Shown here: piece by piece, positions 22,870 through 35,689 of the stretch
How the letters are laid out: each line of letters starts with the position of its first letter
How positions within the stretch are numbered: the first letter of the stretch is position 1
From: Euborellia annulipes
Lineage: Eukaryota; Arthropoda; Insecta; Dermaptera; Anisolabididae
Reading direction: 5' to 3'
DNA length: 64,000 nucleotides
Assembly: GCA_023213315.1 (NCBI GenBank)
Contig: JAKCPI010016402.1
Location: 1-64,000 of the forward strand
Notes under the pieces: generated by a model
Databases searched by the model: none
What the model was told of the DNA's origin: nothing
The model's input: only the letters and a program-made list of their open reading frames with translations
Program-made: the position numbers and the translations under genes

Positions 22870-24170
22870 AGGATATCAAATTTTCATTGATTATAATACA
22901 ATGAAGGGAATTGTAATTTTTTAAAAGAGTTACGCCGCTAATTCATCAGAAAATTTGATAAGTTAACGTGAACTAACCTAACGTGGCCGGAAGAGGAACC
23001 ACAAAGCAAACGTGCTAACCTCCAAATTTTGAAAATCATTTACTATAGTTTGTTATTAAGAGAAGAATTAAAATATATTTGTTGATAATAATAAAAAAAA
23101 AAGACTAAATTAATAAAAATGCCTTATATATTTATTTTCAAGTTATTTTGTTCAACATTAATATTTTTACTTATGTTTCTATTTTTGGAAAATATTTTTC
23201 TAAATTTTAAAAACAGTGAAAAGATTGTTGTTTAGTTATTTTTGAACTATTTTATTATTTTAGTTTTAAAACAAACTAAAACAAAAGTAATAATCTATGA
23301 AAGTGATTAAGTTTATTTATCAAGTAATTGAACCAACGCTAAAACGAATGCGCACACTTTGAGTACTTGAGCCCTTGCTTGTTTCTAGGGGACAACAATC
23401 CTAGCTTGAGTCCTAGTTTCAGCCATAACAATGACGGCTCTGGGGGGGGGGGGGACAAGCGCCCACCCCCCGACAATGGCATCCGCCCCCTAGATGCCTG
23501 CCCCAGTCAGCTTGAAACCAAAGTCGTAGGATTTTCATTTTGCCACAAATCCTTTCTCTCGTTATATAAAGCCAGTTTAATGAAATTATAAGTTAGCATC
23601 AAAAATAAAAGAAATTAATAATAAGAAGAAAAAAAAGTGCAGGAAATGCATCTCGCAATGTTTGGTAAAGTGAGGATGGAAAGAAATATAATTGTTGAAT
23701 ACTTTAGCAATTCAGCCAACTTTGATTTTGCCGGGGTAGGGGGGTTTGGTGCCTTGTATACCAAGGGTCGCGGGGGGGGGGGGGGGGGGCGAACTCATTT
23801 TTAAATACCTCCCCTTCCCATACACAAAAATATTTTCAAAATATTAAAATACCGGATATACCTCAGGCCCGAGAGGCCGGGGTCTTCCTCTCAAAGACAA
23901 ATTTTCGATTAATTTTTTTTTTCATTCCAAATTTTTCTGAATTTACCTGAGCCCCAAGAGGCCCGGCCCTCTCAAAGACAAATGCTTTATTAAAAAATTG
24001 CTTATATATTATTAATATATTTCATTTTTTTTATTTCTTTTATTTATGCGGCGCACTTTTTCAAACAAAAATATAATTATTGGCCATATATCCATATATA
24101 TTTAATTTCGGGTTGGGGGGGGTCGGGCTCCCCTTATATACGCCCCTGTCAAAAGATTTTTTAAGGGGGG
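22870..24170. other. Upstream of TMED; intergenic
   Basis: The first 100-200 bp may hold the TMED promoter and 5' UTR, but no element is clear. Further on there are two poly-G/C-rich, hAT-like scraps (23430-23500, 23730-24150). Confidence 0.35.
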
Positions 24171-24259
24171 TCGCTAGTGTAGTGGGCTTGAATGTCGGCT
24201 TCTACAAAGGAGATCCCTGTTCAAATCCTGGGGGTGAGGGATTTTTCATTAAATAAAAA

Positions 24260-24922
24260 TATTTATTTAATGTAAACAAATCCTCAAGCAGGCTCTGGAT
24301 TGGAATATTGGATCTCACCACAATAGCCCTCAGGCAACTCTACAGAGAGGGAGTTGCTGTGACATTCCGTCCTGTGGAAGGGACGTAAAGAAGGTTCCCT
24401 CTCAGTGATGCATTCTTCGAAAGGAGTAACGCTGAAGGAGTCCCTCCTCAAACTAGGACATCATCCCTAGCATAGAAGAGGTTGGATAAAAAGAACCAGA
24501 AATAAGGATTAGTTCACTAGCTAGAGACGAAGAGCAAGAGGGGGAGCTAGAGATAGGAAATGATGTAACTTCACGGGGTGCCAGTAGATGGCTACGGCCA
24601 GAGGCCGGTTGGGTTTGAGGTGTGTGTCTTCGTGCACGAAAGCACCTCGGGTAAATAAACGGGGATCCCGATAGGAATTTCAAATAATAATTGAAATAGG
24701 GCGCAAGAAGCAAAGTAGATGGCGCGGAGGTCGCTTTGACGCTCTCCTCTCTCTTCTCTCTTCTGTTTGCAGCTGCTGCTTGCTTCATGTGGCTTCTCTG
24801 TCAACCAACAAAGTTGAGATTGTTTCTGTTATTTTGTTTTATGGTCGGCTCTCTCGCTTCTTCACTCTCTATCATGGATACTTCAAAACTATTTTATTTG
24901 TCTTGAAAATAAAAATGGTAAG
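24260..24922 (+). promoter_or_regulatory. GC-richer island with candidate 5' exon
   Basis: Repeat-poor and GC-richer than its surroundings. It ends at AAAATG followed at once by the strong donor GTAAGTGACT (24917). That would be a first exon ending right after the ATG, phase 0. Purine/pyrimidine-rich stretch with TCTCCTCTCTCTTCTCTCTTC. Which gene it would serve is unknown; an upstream APC exon is possible. Confidence 0.3.
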
Positions 24923-25617
24923 TGACTAGATATTCTATTTTCAAACAAAATAGCATTCATTTTTATCCTTCTTTTGCATTCAACTTTCAAATAGCCTTTG
25001 CCTGCATGCTTTGTTCATTATTTTAAAATACCCATCTACCTTTAATACTACTTAATAAATAATAATAAAAAAAATCAATATAAAATTAAGCGATTTCATA
25101 TTACCGGTATTTATTGATAAATAGTTCTCATGATATTCAAACAAAAATAATCTAAATAAAATGGTCGGCTTAATGTTAAATTTATTGATATTTATATTTT
25201 TTTTTTATAAATAATAATGGATTTACGTTTATATTAATATTTAATATTTTTGCTTTAAATATACTCACAAAATATATATATACATCCATTTCATCTAGAA
25301 TTTCAAACTAAGTTGATTATTATATATATATGTTAAACTGATATGCCAACAGGCAATTTATAAATATTGAAATTGACGATAATTCCTTGGAATTTCTATT
25401 TATAATTGTCAAATTCCTCGATCATTAAGAAGGGGTCATTTAAAACAAATTATGATTAGGCATGGATCTGTCAAAATAAAAGGATTAAAATTTATCTTTT
25501 TATCTCACAGAACAAATATGAATTTCAATATAGCTGTGATGTAGTATCGGAGTGGGCTATTAATTAAATGAGAAATACACCTATCGTTTTTTTTTCCTTT
25601 TGACAATTTAATCCTAC

Positions 25618-25661
25618 CCAGCTGACGTTTCGGCCTAGGGTATACCCATCCTCAGAGCTGG
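25618..25661 (-). ncRNA. Hammerhead ribozyme motif, intact core
   Basis: On the minus strand: CCAGCT, CTGAGGA, extra T, stem II starting GGG…, GAAAC, GTC, AGCTGG. Stem I is a perfect 6-bp helix and the core is complete. Stem II pairs GG/CC at its base and has an internal GTATAC/CCTAG loop. No inverted partner copy is seen nearby. Confidence 0.82.
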
Positions 25662-26379
25662 TAGATGGTTATTATAAAGTGTGAAAGTGTATTTTGTGAA
25701 TTTATCTTATATATACAAGATTAGGTATTATTGTCTTAACTAAGATAAAGCTCTGCACATGTACAAAATCCACCTTACCTTCCAGTTCTGATAATGGACC
25801 GAAATGGCATAATTTTTTCTTTATACAGTACTTTTTGTTTATAATGATGGATTTAATAATTTTGCATATTTACAGGTTTAATCTAGTCATTTCTTGACTT
25901 TTTTTTTTTTTTACACATTTACTTTCCAGCTTTTTGTTTTCCTTTATTTTCTATTTTTTTTTTCTCGATATTTTCTTTGTCTATGTTTATTTTTCGTTTA
26001 TTTGTGGATTTATTATTTTTTTTTTTTGCTTCTAGATTATTATTCGCCTTTAAAGAGGAGTCAATCATCAAAAATTTTAATTCTTTAGTCTCAGGCTAAG
26101 GCAAAAATCTATTCTATATATATAATTCGCTAATGTCCGTCTGACACGCTCTATTTAGGCAACTTCCCTTTGGAATTTTGAAATGAAATTTTATATGGAT
26201 AAAGAGGACCTTCTAGAGATTACAGGAGAATTATTTTCATCCCGAAATTCCTATAACTTTTTGAGCTATTAATTCTTAAAGTTACGATTTTTCTTTTCAT
26301 TTGTGTATTCCATGAATGTAAACAAATCCTCAAGTAGGCACTGAATTGGAATGGAATAATAATTTTTTTTTTTTTATTC

Positions 26380-26630
26380 AAAAAAACATTCACACTTTTT
26401 TCTCATTCACACTCACACTCATACACACATTCACACTGTCTTTTCGGCAACTTAGGCCATATAAGACTTTTACGATAACCGTTGTTGATTAATATACATT
26501 TTCTAGGCATTCTTATTTAAGCCATTTGGTATCCAATTGGCTTAAATAAAATCATGACTGCCTGGGTCCGAACCCGCGACTTTTGGTATACGAGGCTAGC
26601 ACGCTAACCTCTACACCAAGCCCCGAGGGC
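26380..26630 (-). mobile_element. tRNA-derived SINE (family A), full length
   Basis: Minus-strand copy with head CTTGGTGTAGAGGTTAGCG, box B and the TGAATGTGTGTATGAGTGTG-like tail. Faces a truncated plus-strand copy at 26661-26771, giving a short inverted SINE pair. Confidence 0.75.
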
Positions 26631-26660
26631 TAATTTTCTTTTCATAATTAAGAAGAAAAA

Positions 26661-26771
26661 GGCCCTCGGGGTTTGGTGTAGAGGTTAGCGTGCTTGCCTC
26701 GTATACCAAAAGTCGCGGGTTCGGACCCCAGGCAGTCCGATGATTTTATTTAAGCCATTTGGATACCAAAT
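26661..26771 (+). mobile_element. tRNA-derived SINE (family A), 3' truncated
   Basis: Head and box B intact (GTTCGGACCCC), ends after GGATACCAAATGG. Inverted relative to 26380-26630, 30 bp away. Confidence 0.7.
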
Positions 26772-26779
26772 GGGAGGAA

Positions 26780-28730
26780 CATTTCTTTTTTCCCCAGTAG
26801 GATCTATTACACCAGTCGGAAATCTCCGGCGTGCATTCGATACTAGAAATTTTCTATTGCTTTGTTGCATGAAATGACCCCGTGTATTAATTGATTTTGA
26901 CACACCTGCTTTATAACATAATCAAATAGTTAATAATAACACAGGGGAAAAAAATTTTTTTGACTCGGATTCTCATGATGAACCGGACCAAAAACACCAA
27001 AGGAAATCCCGCACAAAACGTTCTTCTTAACTCTTATTTGATGTTTTTGTTGTGATTAAATTTATTATTCTTTGTAACATTTATAGCACTTGGTTTGAAA
27101 TCATTTGATAAGTTTAAAATAAACGTTTTAAAAAATATTCTCCTATAATTCCAGTATAAATTGGATTCCCTTTATCTCAAAAAGTAGAGTCAATTGAACA
27201 AAAATATTATTTTCGTATTCAGCAGACCAAAATTAGCTAAATTTATTCAATTAATTCCTACTTTTTTTATATAGGAGAAAAAAAAATCTATAATAAAAGA
27301 ATTAATTTTTTTCCTATCTATGTCAATGATGTCTAGCATATTATATGCTATGGTAGAGATTATTCGGGTCGATCTTTCACTCTCAACATCTTCTCGTGAC
27401 TTCTTTGAATAATTAAATTTTTGAAATTCATAACATAATTTCCTTTTCTAATTTTTTTTTTTTTTTAAATATACAGTATAAAATACAACTCATATTTAAA
27501 ATTATGAAATTTTATTAAAATGTTTTAATCTAAATTATTTTTTTTTCGAAAGCTTTTAATGATGATTACTCTATTGAAGGAGAAGAAAAAAGAAGAAGCT
27601 TCTCATCTTGATTTAGAACCAGAAGCTTGACGTCTGTCCGTCAATTTTAAATCACTCTCTATCTTCTTTCTCTATGGCTATTGAACAAAAACACTTTACT
27701 CAAATTACTAATTCTTAATTTAATTTCTTTAAAGGCTAAAAATACATTTTTAATTCGATTTAAAATACTATATTTTGAGATGGAGAAAGAAACATAATTA
27801 TAACTATTTTTACTTTATTGAAATCTTTGGATTCCTTGCACTCATTATAATAAGCAAAATAATTCTCTAGAGCTTTAAGTAATTTATTTACAAGTTTAAT
27901 TTCTGCGGAATGATAAAATATTTTCCTCTTTTTAAAGGGATATGGTGTAATTTTATGAACGATAAACGTACAGGCCCTTTAGGTTTAATGAAGATTAAAA
28001 AGGAAATGTTGAAGCACAAAATTTTATAAATGTAATTTGGAATCTACTTTTCGCCCCAGCTTGTTTATTTTCTTGATAACATCTCTCTTTAAAATTGACT
28101 CGCATAAGAATAAAATCAAGTCTTAAAATTAATAAACAATTTTATATTTGAAATATTTTCATTTGTTTGAAATTTTCGCCATCATTAATTTTAAGCCTGA
28201 AATTAGACACAATAATTGATTATTTACTCTAATTATTGAATCAACAATGACTTTATATTCTTTGCCATATTATTGAATAAAATGTAATAGCGTTTTTGTA
28301 AATAAAATTCTCTTAGGTTTTAAAGATTTTTATCATTCTTGCTTTACAATCGATCAGAATGGGAATTAGTAGATCTCTCTACTGTTCCAAGGGGCAGAGG
28401 CTTTATTTTTTAACTAACTTGGGGTAAGACACGCTTGTGTGCTGTGCTTTTACCACAAAATTATTTTAATACTAAATTTTTCTAAACCCAAAAATTTATT
28501 CATAATCGAATATTACTATATTTTTACAAATCGTGTCTTTTAGAGAGAAATAATCATCATAATGAATATCTCAATTTGATTAAGGAGATAGGAGCAGAGT
28601 TGTTATAACCATTAAACCATGAATGGGATGAGGATTTTGGCTTTCCTTGTTTATTAGATAAAAAGTTCATTAATAAATGAAGACAAAGACAAGACATTGC
28701 AATTTATATTTCTTCTTAAATCGAAAGGGA
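26780..28730. other. AT-rich intergenic, nothing identified
   Basis: No ORF, TIR or tRNA-like signal stands out. Low repeat density compared with the rest of the window. Confidence 0.4.
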
Positions 28731-28739
28731 AAATCGATA

Positions 28740-29140
28740 ATTATTTTATCAGAGCAGGTAGGTATATTTGAGTAGAGAAGGGAGGTGCTGTGCACCCCTG
28801 TTAGCCAAGACGTAGAGTACGTGCGTGCGTGCGTGCGTGTGACTAACTCGAAAGAGGGACCCCGGGGCACCAGAAGCCGCGGCGCCGATGACGAAGGGAC
28901 TTTCTGGACATCCTCGCTTTCGTTCATTTGCATCGGAGTCGTGCTTGTTTGCGGATGGCTTCTTTGTTTACTTCCTGCCTTCGTTAGTTAGTTACTTCCA
29001 TGTTTTCATATCAAATACACTTGGATGGACTGTATTTAGAAATGTGGCCAATGTTTATTTATATGTTCGACCCGTGTGCTCTTCGAATAAGTGAGCGATG
29101 ACAGATATTTTTACGAATCGCCCGCGACTAAACATTCAGG
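28740..29140. promoter_or_regulatory. GC-richer, CpG-bearing island
   Basis: Contains GCGGCGCCGATGACG and a GTGC microsatellite, in an otherwise AT-rich, repeat-free stretch. Two open frames cross it but neither has family-like sequence. It could be a 5' UTR/promoter. A donor-like CAGGTAGGTAT is at 28754. Confidence 0.25.
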
Positions 29141-29564
29141 TCAGAAAAATACTTTATATTTATTTTCTTGTGTCTAATTAAATGAAAACATGCATTTATT
29201 TAATGGAAAAATAATAAAATAATTTTTTTTATATTTAATAGAGTAATTATTTATTGTTTTATTTTAAAAATAAAAGAAAACAAGACTCATTTCCTTTTTC
29301 AATCATTTGGAATTTAAAACTTAGTCATGATAATAATAATTCCAGTTCCGTTCATTTCTTTTTAGAAATTATGATACCATTTGTGCAAAGAATATAGATC
29401 ACCGTCAACAATAACAACAAATTCTTGACAGTTTCTGTCAAAAGTAGAGCTTGACGAGTGTTGTCAAGTAAAAATAATGAATAGCCCATTTAGGGATATT
29501 ATTTCGGTAGTTGAAAAAGATTCTTTGTTTTTACAAGTTGGAATCACTTCTCTTCTTCTTTCTT

Positions 29565-30391
29565 CGCCTTAAATCCCGGGATGCGGGGTCGGCGGCTCAT
29601 GGGTTTTTGCGACCGGGAAGGACAAGAATAGGCCGGCCCGTCGCACGGTCTGACGCCTGTTAAAAATATAGAAGGGAATGAATGAATGAAAAATTTATTT
29701 GTTCTCTTTGAACACTTTACAATAATTTAAATATTATAAAATACAATGCTTGCTCTTTTTTTTACACTAATCCACAATTCTTATACAGCAATGCACCAGC
29801 AATAAATAATTAATTAAAACAACATAAAATACAATCTGTAAGCAAATAAATAATTAATAACAAACAATAAATAAACACAACATTACACCTACAGTACCTG
29901 CCATCGCATTCACTCAACTCCCCTGCCCCTCTACTCCGTTTCCTTGCACAAGTGGAAGGCCTAATCCTCCAAAATCAACCGCCGCAAACCATTCCTAAAC
30001 ACCTCCCTGCTTCTTATAATTCGTAAATTCGCCGGGATCCCATTCCACAGCCTCACCGAGCCCACGTGAAATGATCCCCCTTCTGTGAATGGGAACCGTT
30101 AAGGTGTCAAAGCCCGCCCGCGTCGCCCCCGTGCACTCAAATTTTTCCAACAAATAGTGTGGTAACCCAAAAGAGCGAGTGCAGGAAGACACCCTGAACA
30201 TGAGACCTCCTCTGCGCCAATTTCATCCATCCCAGCCTCTTGTAATATGGTGAGATATGAAGGGAAGAGACTGACATGGAAAGAACAGAAGTACTGTCAG
30301 TCCCAGCTAGGGCAGCAGTAAATAGTAATAGTAACTGCCTCATCACTGGGGAGGGGGGAGGGAATCCTGTCTTGAGCCCCCCCCCCCCCAT
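29565..30391 (-). pseudogene. LINE ORF2 C-terminal remnant with 3' UTR
   Basis: On the minus strand, frames shift between YYKRLGWMKLAQRRSHVQGV, FECTGATRAGFDTLTVP and RLWNGIPANLRIIRSREVF, ending at a stop near 29961: the signature C terminus of a LINE ORF2. The 3' UTR runs through AATGAATGAATG to CCGCCGACCCCGCAT and a (GAA)n-like tail at 29565. Inactive: several shifts, 5' truncated. Confidence 0.72.
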
Positions 30392-30399
30392 CCAAAATT

Positions 30400-31060
30400 T
30401 CTAACTACAAGTAAGCCTCTGTCTCTAAAGGCTGGCTCAGAAGAAATGAAAAAGGAAATGCGCTTTTTTTATTTGATTTTAACTAAGGGATGGCTGGCTA
30501 TTCATTTGAAACACTTTTAAGCCCAAAATATATTTCTATATTGCTCTTTAGGCCAAGCTCGTTTTATTTTTTAGATAAACTGGCAAATCTTTTTTCATCC
30601 AAATCTTCTTCTCTTTGCTCTTCTAAATGAAACTTTGTTTATTTATTTTATTTCTTATAGGCCTAAGAGGTTTCTTTGAGGTTGGTGTTGTGTTTCCAGT
30701 CTCTCTTATTTTACTTATCGTACAGCTGTTTAGCTCACTAGTTCTGACCAAACCGATTTCCGTTTGGCCACCTGGAGGGTCTGCTTGCGCCGCTTACTCC
30801 TTCCCTCAACCATGGCGCCGCCAGTCAGGATATAGATTTTCCACCCATTCATTCGATATATACGACAGTTTTGATATTGACTTTCTCATCTAGTCTCTTC
30901 ATTTCCTCTTCCATTTCATATTAATTTTTTTTTTTTTTTTGTCTTTTTGATAGGTTTATAAAAAATTGTTATTTACTTTTTAACTTTTACTTTTTTGCCT
31001 TTAAATTGAACATTAAAGAAAAAAAAACTATTGATGGCCATCTCACGTTTCCTTTTTACC
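30400..31060. other. Intergenic, nothing identified
   Basis: An open frame at 30627-30893 crosses a modest GC rise at 30770-30830, but has no recognisable protein features beyond hydrophobic bias from AT-rich codons. Confidence 0.35.
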
Positions 31061-31069
31061 TTCTCTTAC

Positions 31070-31250
31070 CTTATTATATATATAAGAACTATTATATAGG
31101 AAGAGAGAAAGTATTGGATCATGTCAAAAATTTGATGTCCAGATTTTGATGGAAATACATGTTTTGAGTCCAAAAAGTGGGTTCCGGAAGATGGTCTCTC
31201 TGCCTGGTTCAAAATAAAGTATGAAAGAAATGAGCTACAATGTTAAAATT
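31070..31250 (-). mobile_element. 670-family 3' fragment
   Basis: Minus-strand copy of the terminal hairpin (TCTCTTACC…GAGAGAAAGTATTGGA) and the adjacent TTTGATGTC block. Other small pieces lie at 11099-11150, 12225-12310, 14790-14845, 19776-19835 and 38365-38402. Confidence 0.55.
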
Positions 31251-31261
31251 TTTTATACTAT

Positions 31262-31395
31262 TACGATATACGTTATTGATTAATATACAAATGGTATCCA
31301 AATGGCTTAAATAAAATCATCGAGCCTGGGGTCCTAACCCGCGACTTTTGGTATACGAGGTTAGCACGCTAACCCCTACACCAAGCCCCGAGGGC
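31262..31395 (-). mobile_element. tRNA-derived SINE (family A), partial
   Basis: Minus-strand head (GCCCTCGGGGCTTGGTG complement at its right end) and part of the body. Faces the copy at 31505. Confidence 0.7.
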
Positions 31396-31504
31396 TTCTT
31401 ATATTTTATTTTAAATGGCAATTATCAAATAGCAATATTAAAGAAATCAATGAATATAACTTTTTGATTGTATAAAAATAATGACTATTTTAATAAACCT
31501 TCAG

Positions 31505-31762
31505 CCCACGGGGCGTGGTGTAGAGGTTAGCGTGCTAACCTCATATACCAAACGTCGCGGGTTCGGACCCCAGGCAGTCCGATGATTTTATTTAAGCCAT
31601 CTGGATACCAAATGGCTTAAATAAAGATGCCTGGACCCTAATATATATAAATTCATAAATAACGGTTATCGTAAATGTCTTATATGGCCTGAGTTGCCGA
31701 AAAGACAGTGTGAATGTGTGTGTGAGTGTGAATGAGAAAAAAGTGTGAATGTTTTAAAAAAA
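31505..31762 (+). mobile_element. tRNA-derived SINE (family A), full length
   Basis: Head GGCGTGGTGTAGAGGTTAG, box B GGTTCGGACCCC, central ATGCCTGGACCC, and tail GTGTGAATGTGTGTGTGAG followed by an A-rich end. Confidence 0.75.
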
Positions 31763-31769
31763 AAATAAA

Positions 31770-33400
31770 ATAAATAAATAAAAAAATAAACCTTCAAAAA
31801 TTTTTTTTTCGGATCTTAGATCGGATCTGCGATGCGTTCTATTTTTTAATTTGTTTAAGGTCTTTTTCGGCATCTAAGGCCATTTAGACCCCATCTCTAG
31901 CTACAACGTTGAAAGTTGATATTTAATTTAGTTTAAGTACCTCCCTCTAGCATAAAACACAAAGTTTTTGAACAAACTTGAAAAAAAAAGGGTACTAGTA
32001 CCTTACGTACAGGATGTACTTATTTTATTCTTTCGAGAGGTTGAGAGTGTTTTGTGGACACCGTAAGGTAACCATGGGATGGGATGGAGAAGACGCTCGC
32101 CCCCACCAAAACACACTCCTCTCTTTTTACATCGATAATTTATTATTTTCTATTTTTTAAATTTTTTTAAAACCGAAAACTTGACAAGAAAATTAAATGA
32201 TTTACTGAGAGCTTCTCGAAATTACTTGTCAGTATATTTAGCAGGTGGGATGCTGGTTGAATAAAAAGACATTTCTCTTTTATTTGTTGAAAACTTAATT
32301 TGCGCTTTCACATGGTTTCGGTTCAGGAAAAGAACCATTATCAAGGCCTGAAATTATAAATTTTATCTTATACAAAATCAATGTATAATATAAAAGACAA
32401 ACAACCATAATTATATATCTTTTTATTCAACCCTCTTCCCACCTGGCAACTTGAAAAAAAAAGTTACTTCTTTTTTCGTACAGGATCTCGATAAGCTCTT
32501 AGCAATTCTTTTAATTTTTTTGTTGAATTTTAGAAAAAAAATTAATCCAGGCGAAGACTCGCGACCTCGTCAATAGCCCAATAGAGTATTGATTGATATT
32601 TGCGTGGAAATTCCCAAGCACTAGGGGGAACCGAAACGTCTACAAGGGTGGAATGGAATATTTCGATCCTCCCCCTCTTCCCCCGCCCCCTCTAGAATAA
32701 TATCTCGATTTATTCAGCAGAATTAATAATTAATAATGATCTCGTATTGCAGCAAATGAGCGATATTAGAACCAAAAAGGAGCTTTGTTCGTTCTATTGA
32801 CTCCAGCGTATAAATTGGCAATCCGTTACAGTTTAAAATTATTTATTAAAACATGAACTACGAATACGCTCTTTATCTCTCCACTTTGGAAATTGGATTG
32901 TTGATAAATTTTTTATGAGCACCGAGTTAACAAAAGTGGCACAAATGATTTTGTTTTGACATTAACTTTCATTAATTAAAAATTAACATTTTATTTAGAG
33001 GGCCTATTTGTGCACCAATTTTCAATACACCATAATACTATTAATTAACATAAATAAATAAAGAAAGAAATTGGACCTTAACGATGCTAAACTAACCAGC
33101 AAACTCAAAACAATTGAATATTGCATTTTCAGTGGGAAGATATCTCAAGGGGCTATTTCAATTACATTAAAACAATGTCATTTGCATTCAAGTTAGCTAA
33201 TTTGAGCCATAATTAGATTATTAAGATGGACTAGAACTTGAATTAGGCTAAGAGAACAATTTCAAATGGAACACACGCAACCTTCCCCTTTTCCTCTTCA
33301 CATTTGCGTTAGTTTCATATTTTATTATTATAATGGTAATTAGGAAAAATAAATAATTATTTTTTATTCTTCGTTTCAGTGTCGATATATTAATACTACT
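31770..33400. other. Intergenic, AT-rich
   Basis: Holds the repeat tail at 31840-31905 and the small foldback at 32245-32445; otherwise no signal. A GC-rich patch at 32550-32700 has no coding sense. Confidence 0.35.
32245..32445. mobile_element. Small foldback element
   Basis: Inverted ends: GGTTGAATAAAAAGA near 32255 and TCTTTTTATTCAACC near 32420. Inside is a decayed GGTTTCGGTTCAGG segment resembling half a hammerhead unit. Confidence 0.45.
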
Positions 33401-33404
33401 ACCT

Positions 33405-34501
33405 GGGCCCTATTTCATAAAGCTGATATTGACAGGTGACAATTTGTCGAATACCTGTTTCATAAAAATCCGCTCTTGACTTAATTGTCACGTAAAAAAA
33501 AATGACATTTTTGTAAAATTGTCATGACAATTTGTCACTTTTTGGTTTCATAAAATTTCTAGGCTGATAGGTGAATTTTGACAATTTGTCACTTTTTGTT
33601 GTTGAAACGAGAATGTCGGGACAATTTTTTTTTTTGGTTGACAATTGTAAAAAAATTCTGACAGGCACTAAAAGCTGTGTCGTATAGGGCCTAACCTAGA
33701 ATATATTCACATTTATTTACATTGAATTGATTAAAAGGAAATAATATTAAAGTATTATATCATATAATGCTTATTTAAAAAAATAATCTAATTTGCAACA
33801 ATGCTTTGTTTATTTGGTAATATAATATTTAATTAAAATATTTATAAATTAAATAAATGAAAATAAGCCTGAATTAAATATGATGTCGATTGTTTTTTTC
33901 TATGAAAGGTAACTTTTTCGTTTTTTTCTCTCTCCATTCTTTTTATTAGCCAAAAATAGATGTGGCAAAGACAATTTGATTCAGATTTATATAAAAATAA
34001 CGAAAATATAGAAGAAATATAAAGGTGACATTAACCTATATATATTTTATTTATTCAAAAACTAGGCCTATATTTAAAACAAATATTAAAGCAACTTAAG
34101 GAACTTAAAAATTCTCGGTTGGGGATTCGAATATAATTTAAAACAACTTGCAGTGGTCCCGAATTTGCCGGGTACTGATAGGTTAAGATTCAGCCTGTTT
34201 AGAAAAAAAAAAAAAAAATTTTAAACAACTAGAGAACTTTCTCGGCTTCGGCTCGGTTAGTTTCGGTCCAATTGGACATTACTTAAAAAATAAAAATGAG
34301 CAGCCAAGGGCTGGATAGAAGGAAGTAAAAAGTGACAAATTTGTATTAACTGACAATTTTTTTTATGAAACGTGTTGACAATCGTTGTAATTGAACTGCT
34401 TTTTAGCAGTTGACAATAAAATAATTATCATAGTGTAAGCTTGACAATTTATGTCAATTTTTGACAATTGTCGCATTGTCAGTCTTTATGAAATAGGGCC
34501 C
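33405..34501 (+). mobile_element. 1.1-kb TIR element, copy 1
   Basis: GGGCCCTATTTCATAAAG to CTTTATGAAATAGGGCCC. The subterminal regions hold many GACAATTTGTC / TTGTCA palindromes and repeats of TTTCATAAAA. The AT-rich interior has no ORF. Superfamily not assigned. No clear target duplication. Confidence 0.85.
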
Positions 34502-34979
34502 TGCTCATTCATTTTTAAGACCAAACACTACTTGGTTGCCAATGTCAAGTGTCCCTTTTTGGATGCCTCGTTCATTGCAATGAAATTAATGTGAAATTTT
34601 AAAAATATCTGTTTATTTCACAAGGGAATCTGTTTATCGATTTTCTTTACGTTTTTTTTTTTATTTCATTCCCTATTTCAAAAATAACTTTGAACATGGA
34701 CATGCAAGAATCCATTCCATTACTCATTGATTTTCATAATTAAGGAAGATTTTTTTTTTAATATATTTTTCATGTTTTCCAACTTTTGTATGTTTTTTGA
34801 TATTATTTAAGCCTTTAAATTTTACAATGTTGGTTGGAAATAGAATCGATAACCTTGAAAAAGAAAATACTGAAAGAAATATCTAAACAAAGTGACAATA
34901 CAAATTTTTTTATTGATTAGGAACTTGATGATGAGTCGAGGTCTAATTGAAAGCTTTCATTCATACTTATTTACACTCA

Positions 34980-35262
34980 GGTTGGAGACACCATATTTGG
35001 ACCATGTTTTGCATGAAGGAACCAAGCGCTATTCTGATCGAAATTGAGATAAGACCATCATCTTGTAGGGAAAAAGAAGATCTACTTTTTTTATTTAAAT
35101 CGCAACATTACTCTGTTAACTTTTTTTTTGTTGTCTTTTTTTTTGTATAAACCAAGAAAAAAAAGTCATTGCCATTGAGTTTGTTTATAATTGTGCAAAT
35201 GAAATAGACTATCTCATATTTAGGTTAATGGCGCTTGGTTCCTTCGTGCATAACAGTCCATT
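34980..35262. repeat. Imperfect inverted repeat (GAAGGAACCAAGCGC family)
   Basis: ATGAAGGAACCAAGCGCTATT near 35018 and AATGGCGCTTGGTTCCTTC near 35226 are inverted. A further single end lies at 2283-2300. Probably a decayed MITE. Confidence 0.45.
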
Positions 35263-35270
35263 TCTTACTG

Positions 35271-35460
35271 CAGGGCCGGATCTAGGGGAAGGGGGGTTCA
35301 TGGGTCCCGGGCGGCAGATATCAGGGGGAGGCAATTAAAGAAATATTTACTCAAAAAAAAAAAAAAAAAAGGTAAAATGATATGAATTTTGTATAGAAAA
35401 CTTTAAGGAGGGGGCGGCAAATTAAATTTTGCCCCCCCCCCCTCCTTGCGAAAAAATGCA
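35271..35460 (+). mobile_element. hAT-like MITE (CAGGGCCGGATC family), right end lost
   Basis: Starts CAGGGCCGGATCTAGGGG and shares the GGCAGATATCAGGGGG and GGTAAAATGATATGAATTTT blocks with the copies at 45383 and 47427. No matching right TIR is seen. Confidence 0.55.
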
Positions 35461-35689
35461 TTTCATTTGGATTGGCTTGAAATAAACAGGGATGGGGTCT
35501 AAATGAGCTTAGATGCCGAAAAAGACCTTAAACAAATTAAAAAAAAAATCCCCCTTTCAAAACTTGAAAATTGAACCTTATAATTTAAACCAATTGCAGT
35601 TAGAATTAGCCATAATTCCATAATTATTTAAAGTAGAAAGAAATGAGAGGGCGTTATGATTCATTGAACTGAAAAGGCTTTTCCCCCCA

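Noticed and set aside
30627..30893. 88-codon hydrophobic open frame
   Set aside because: Hydrophobicity follows from T-rich codons; no signal peptide logic, homologue or splice context recognised.
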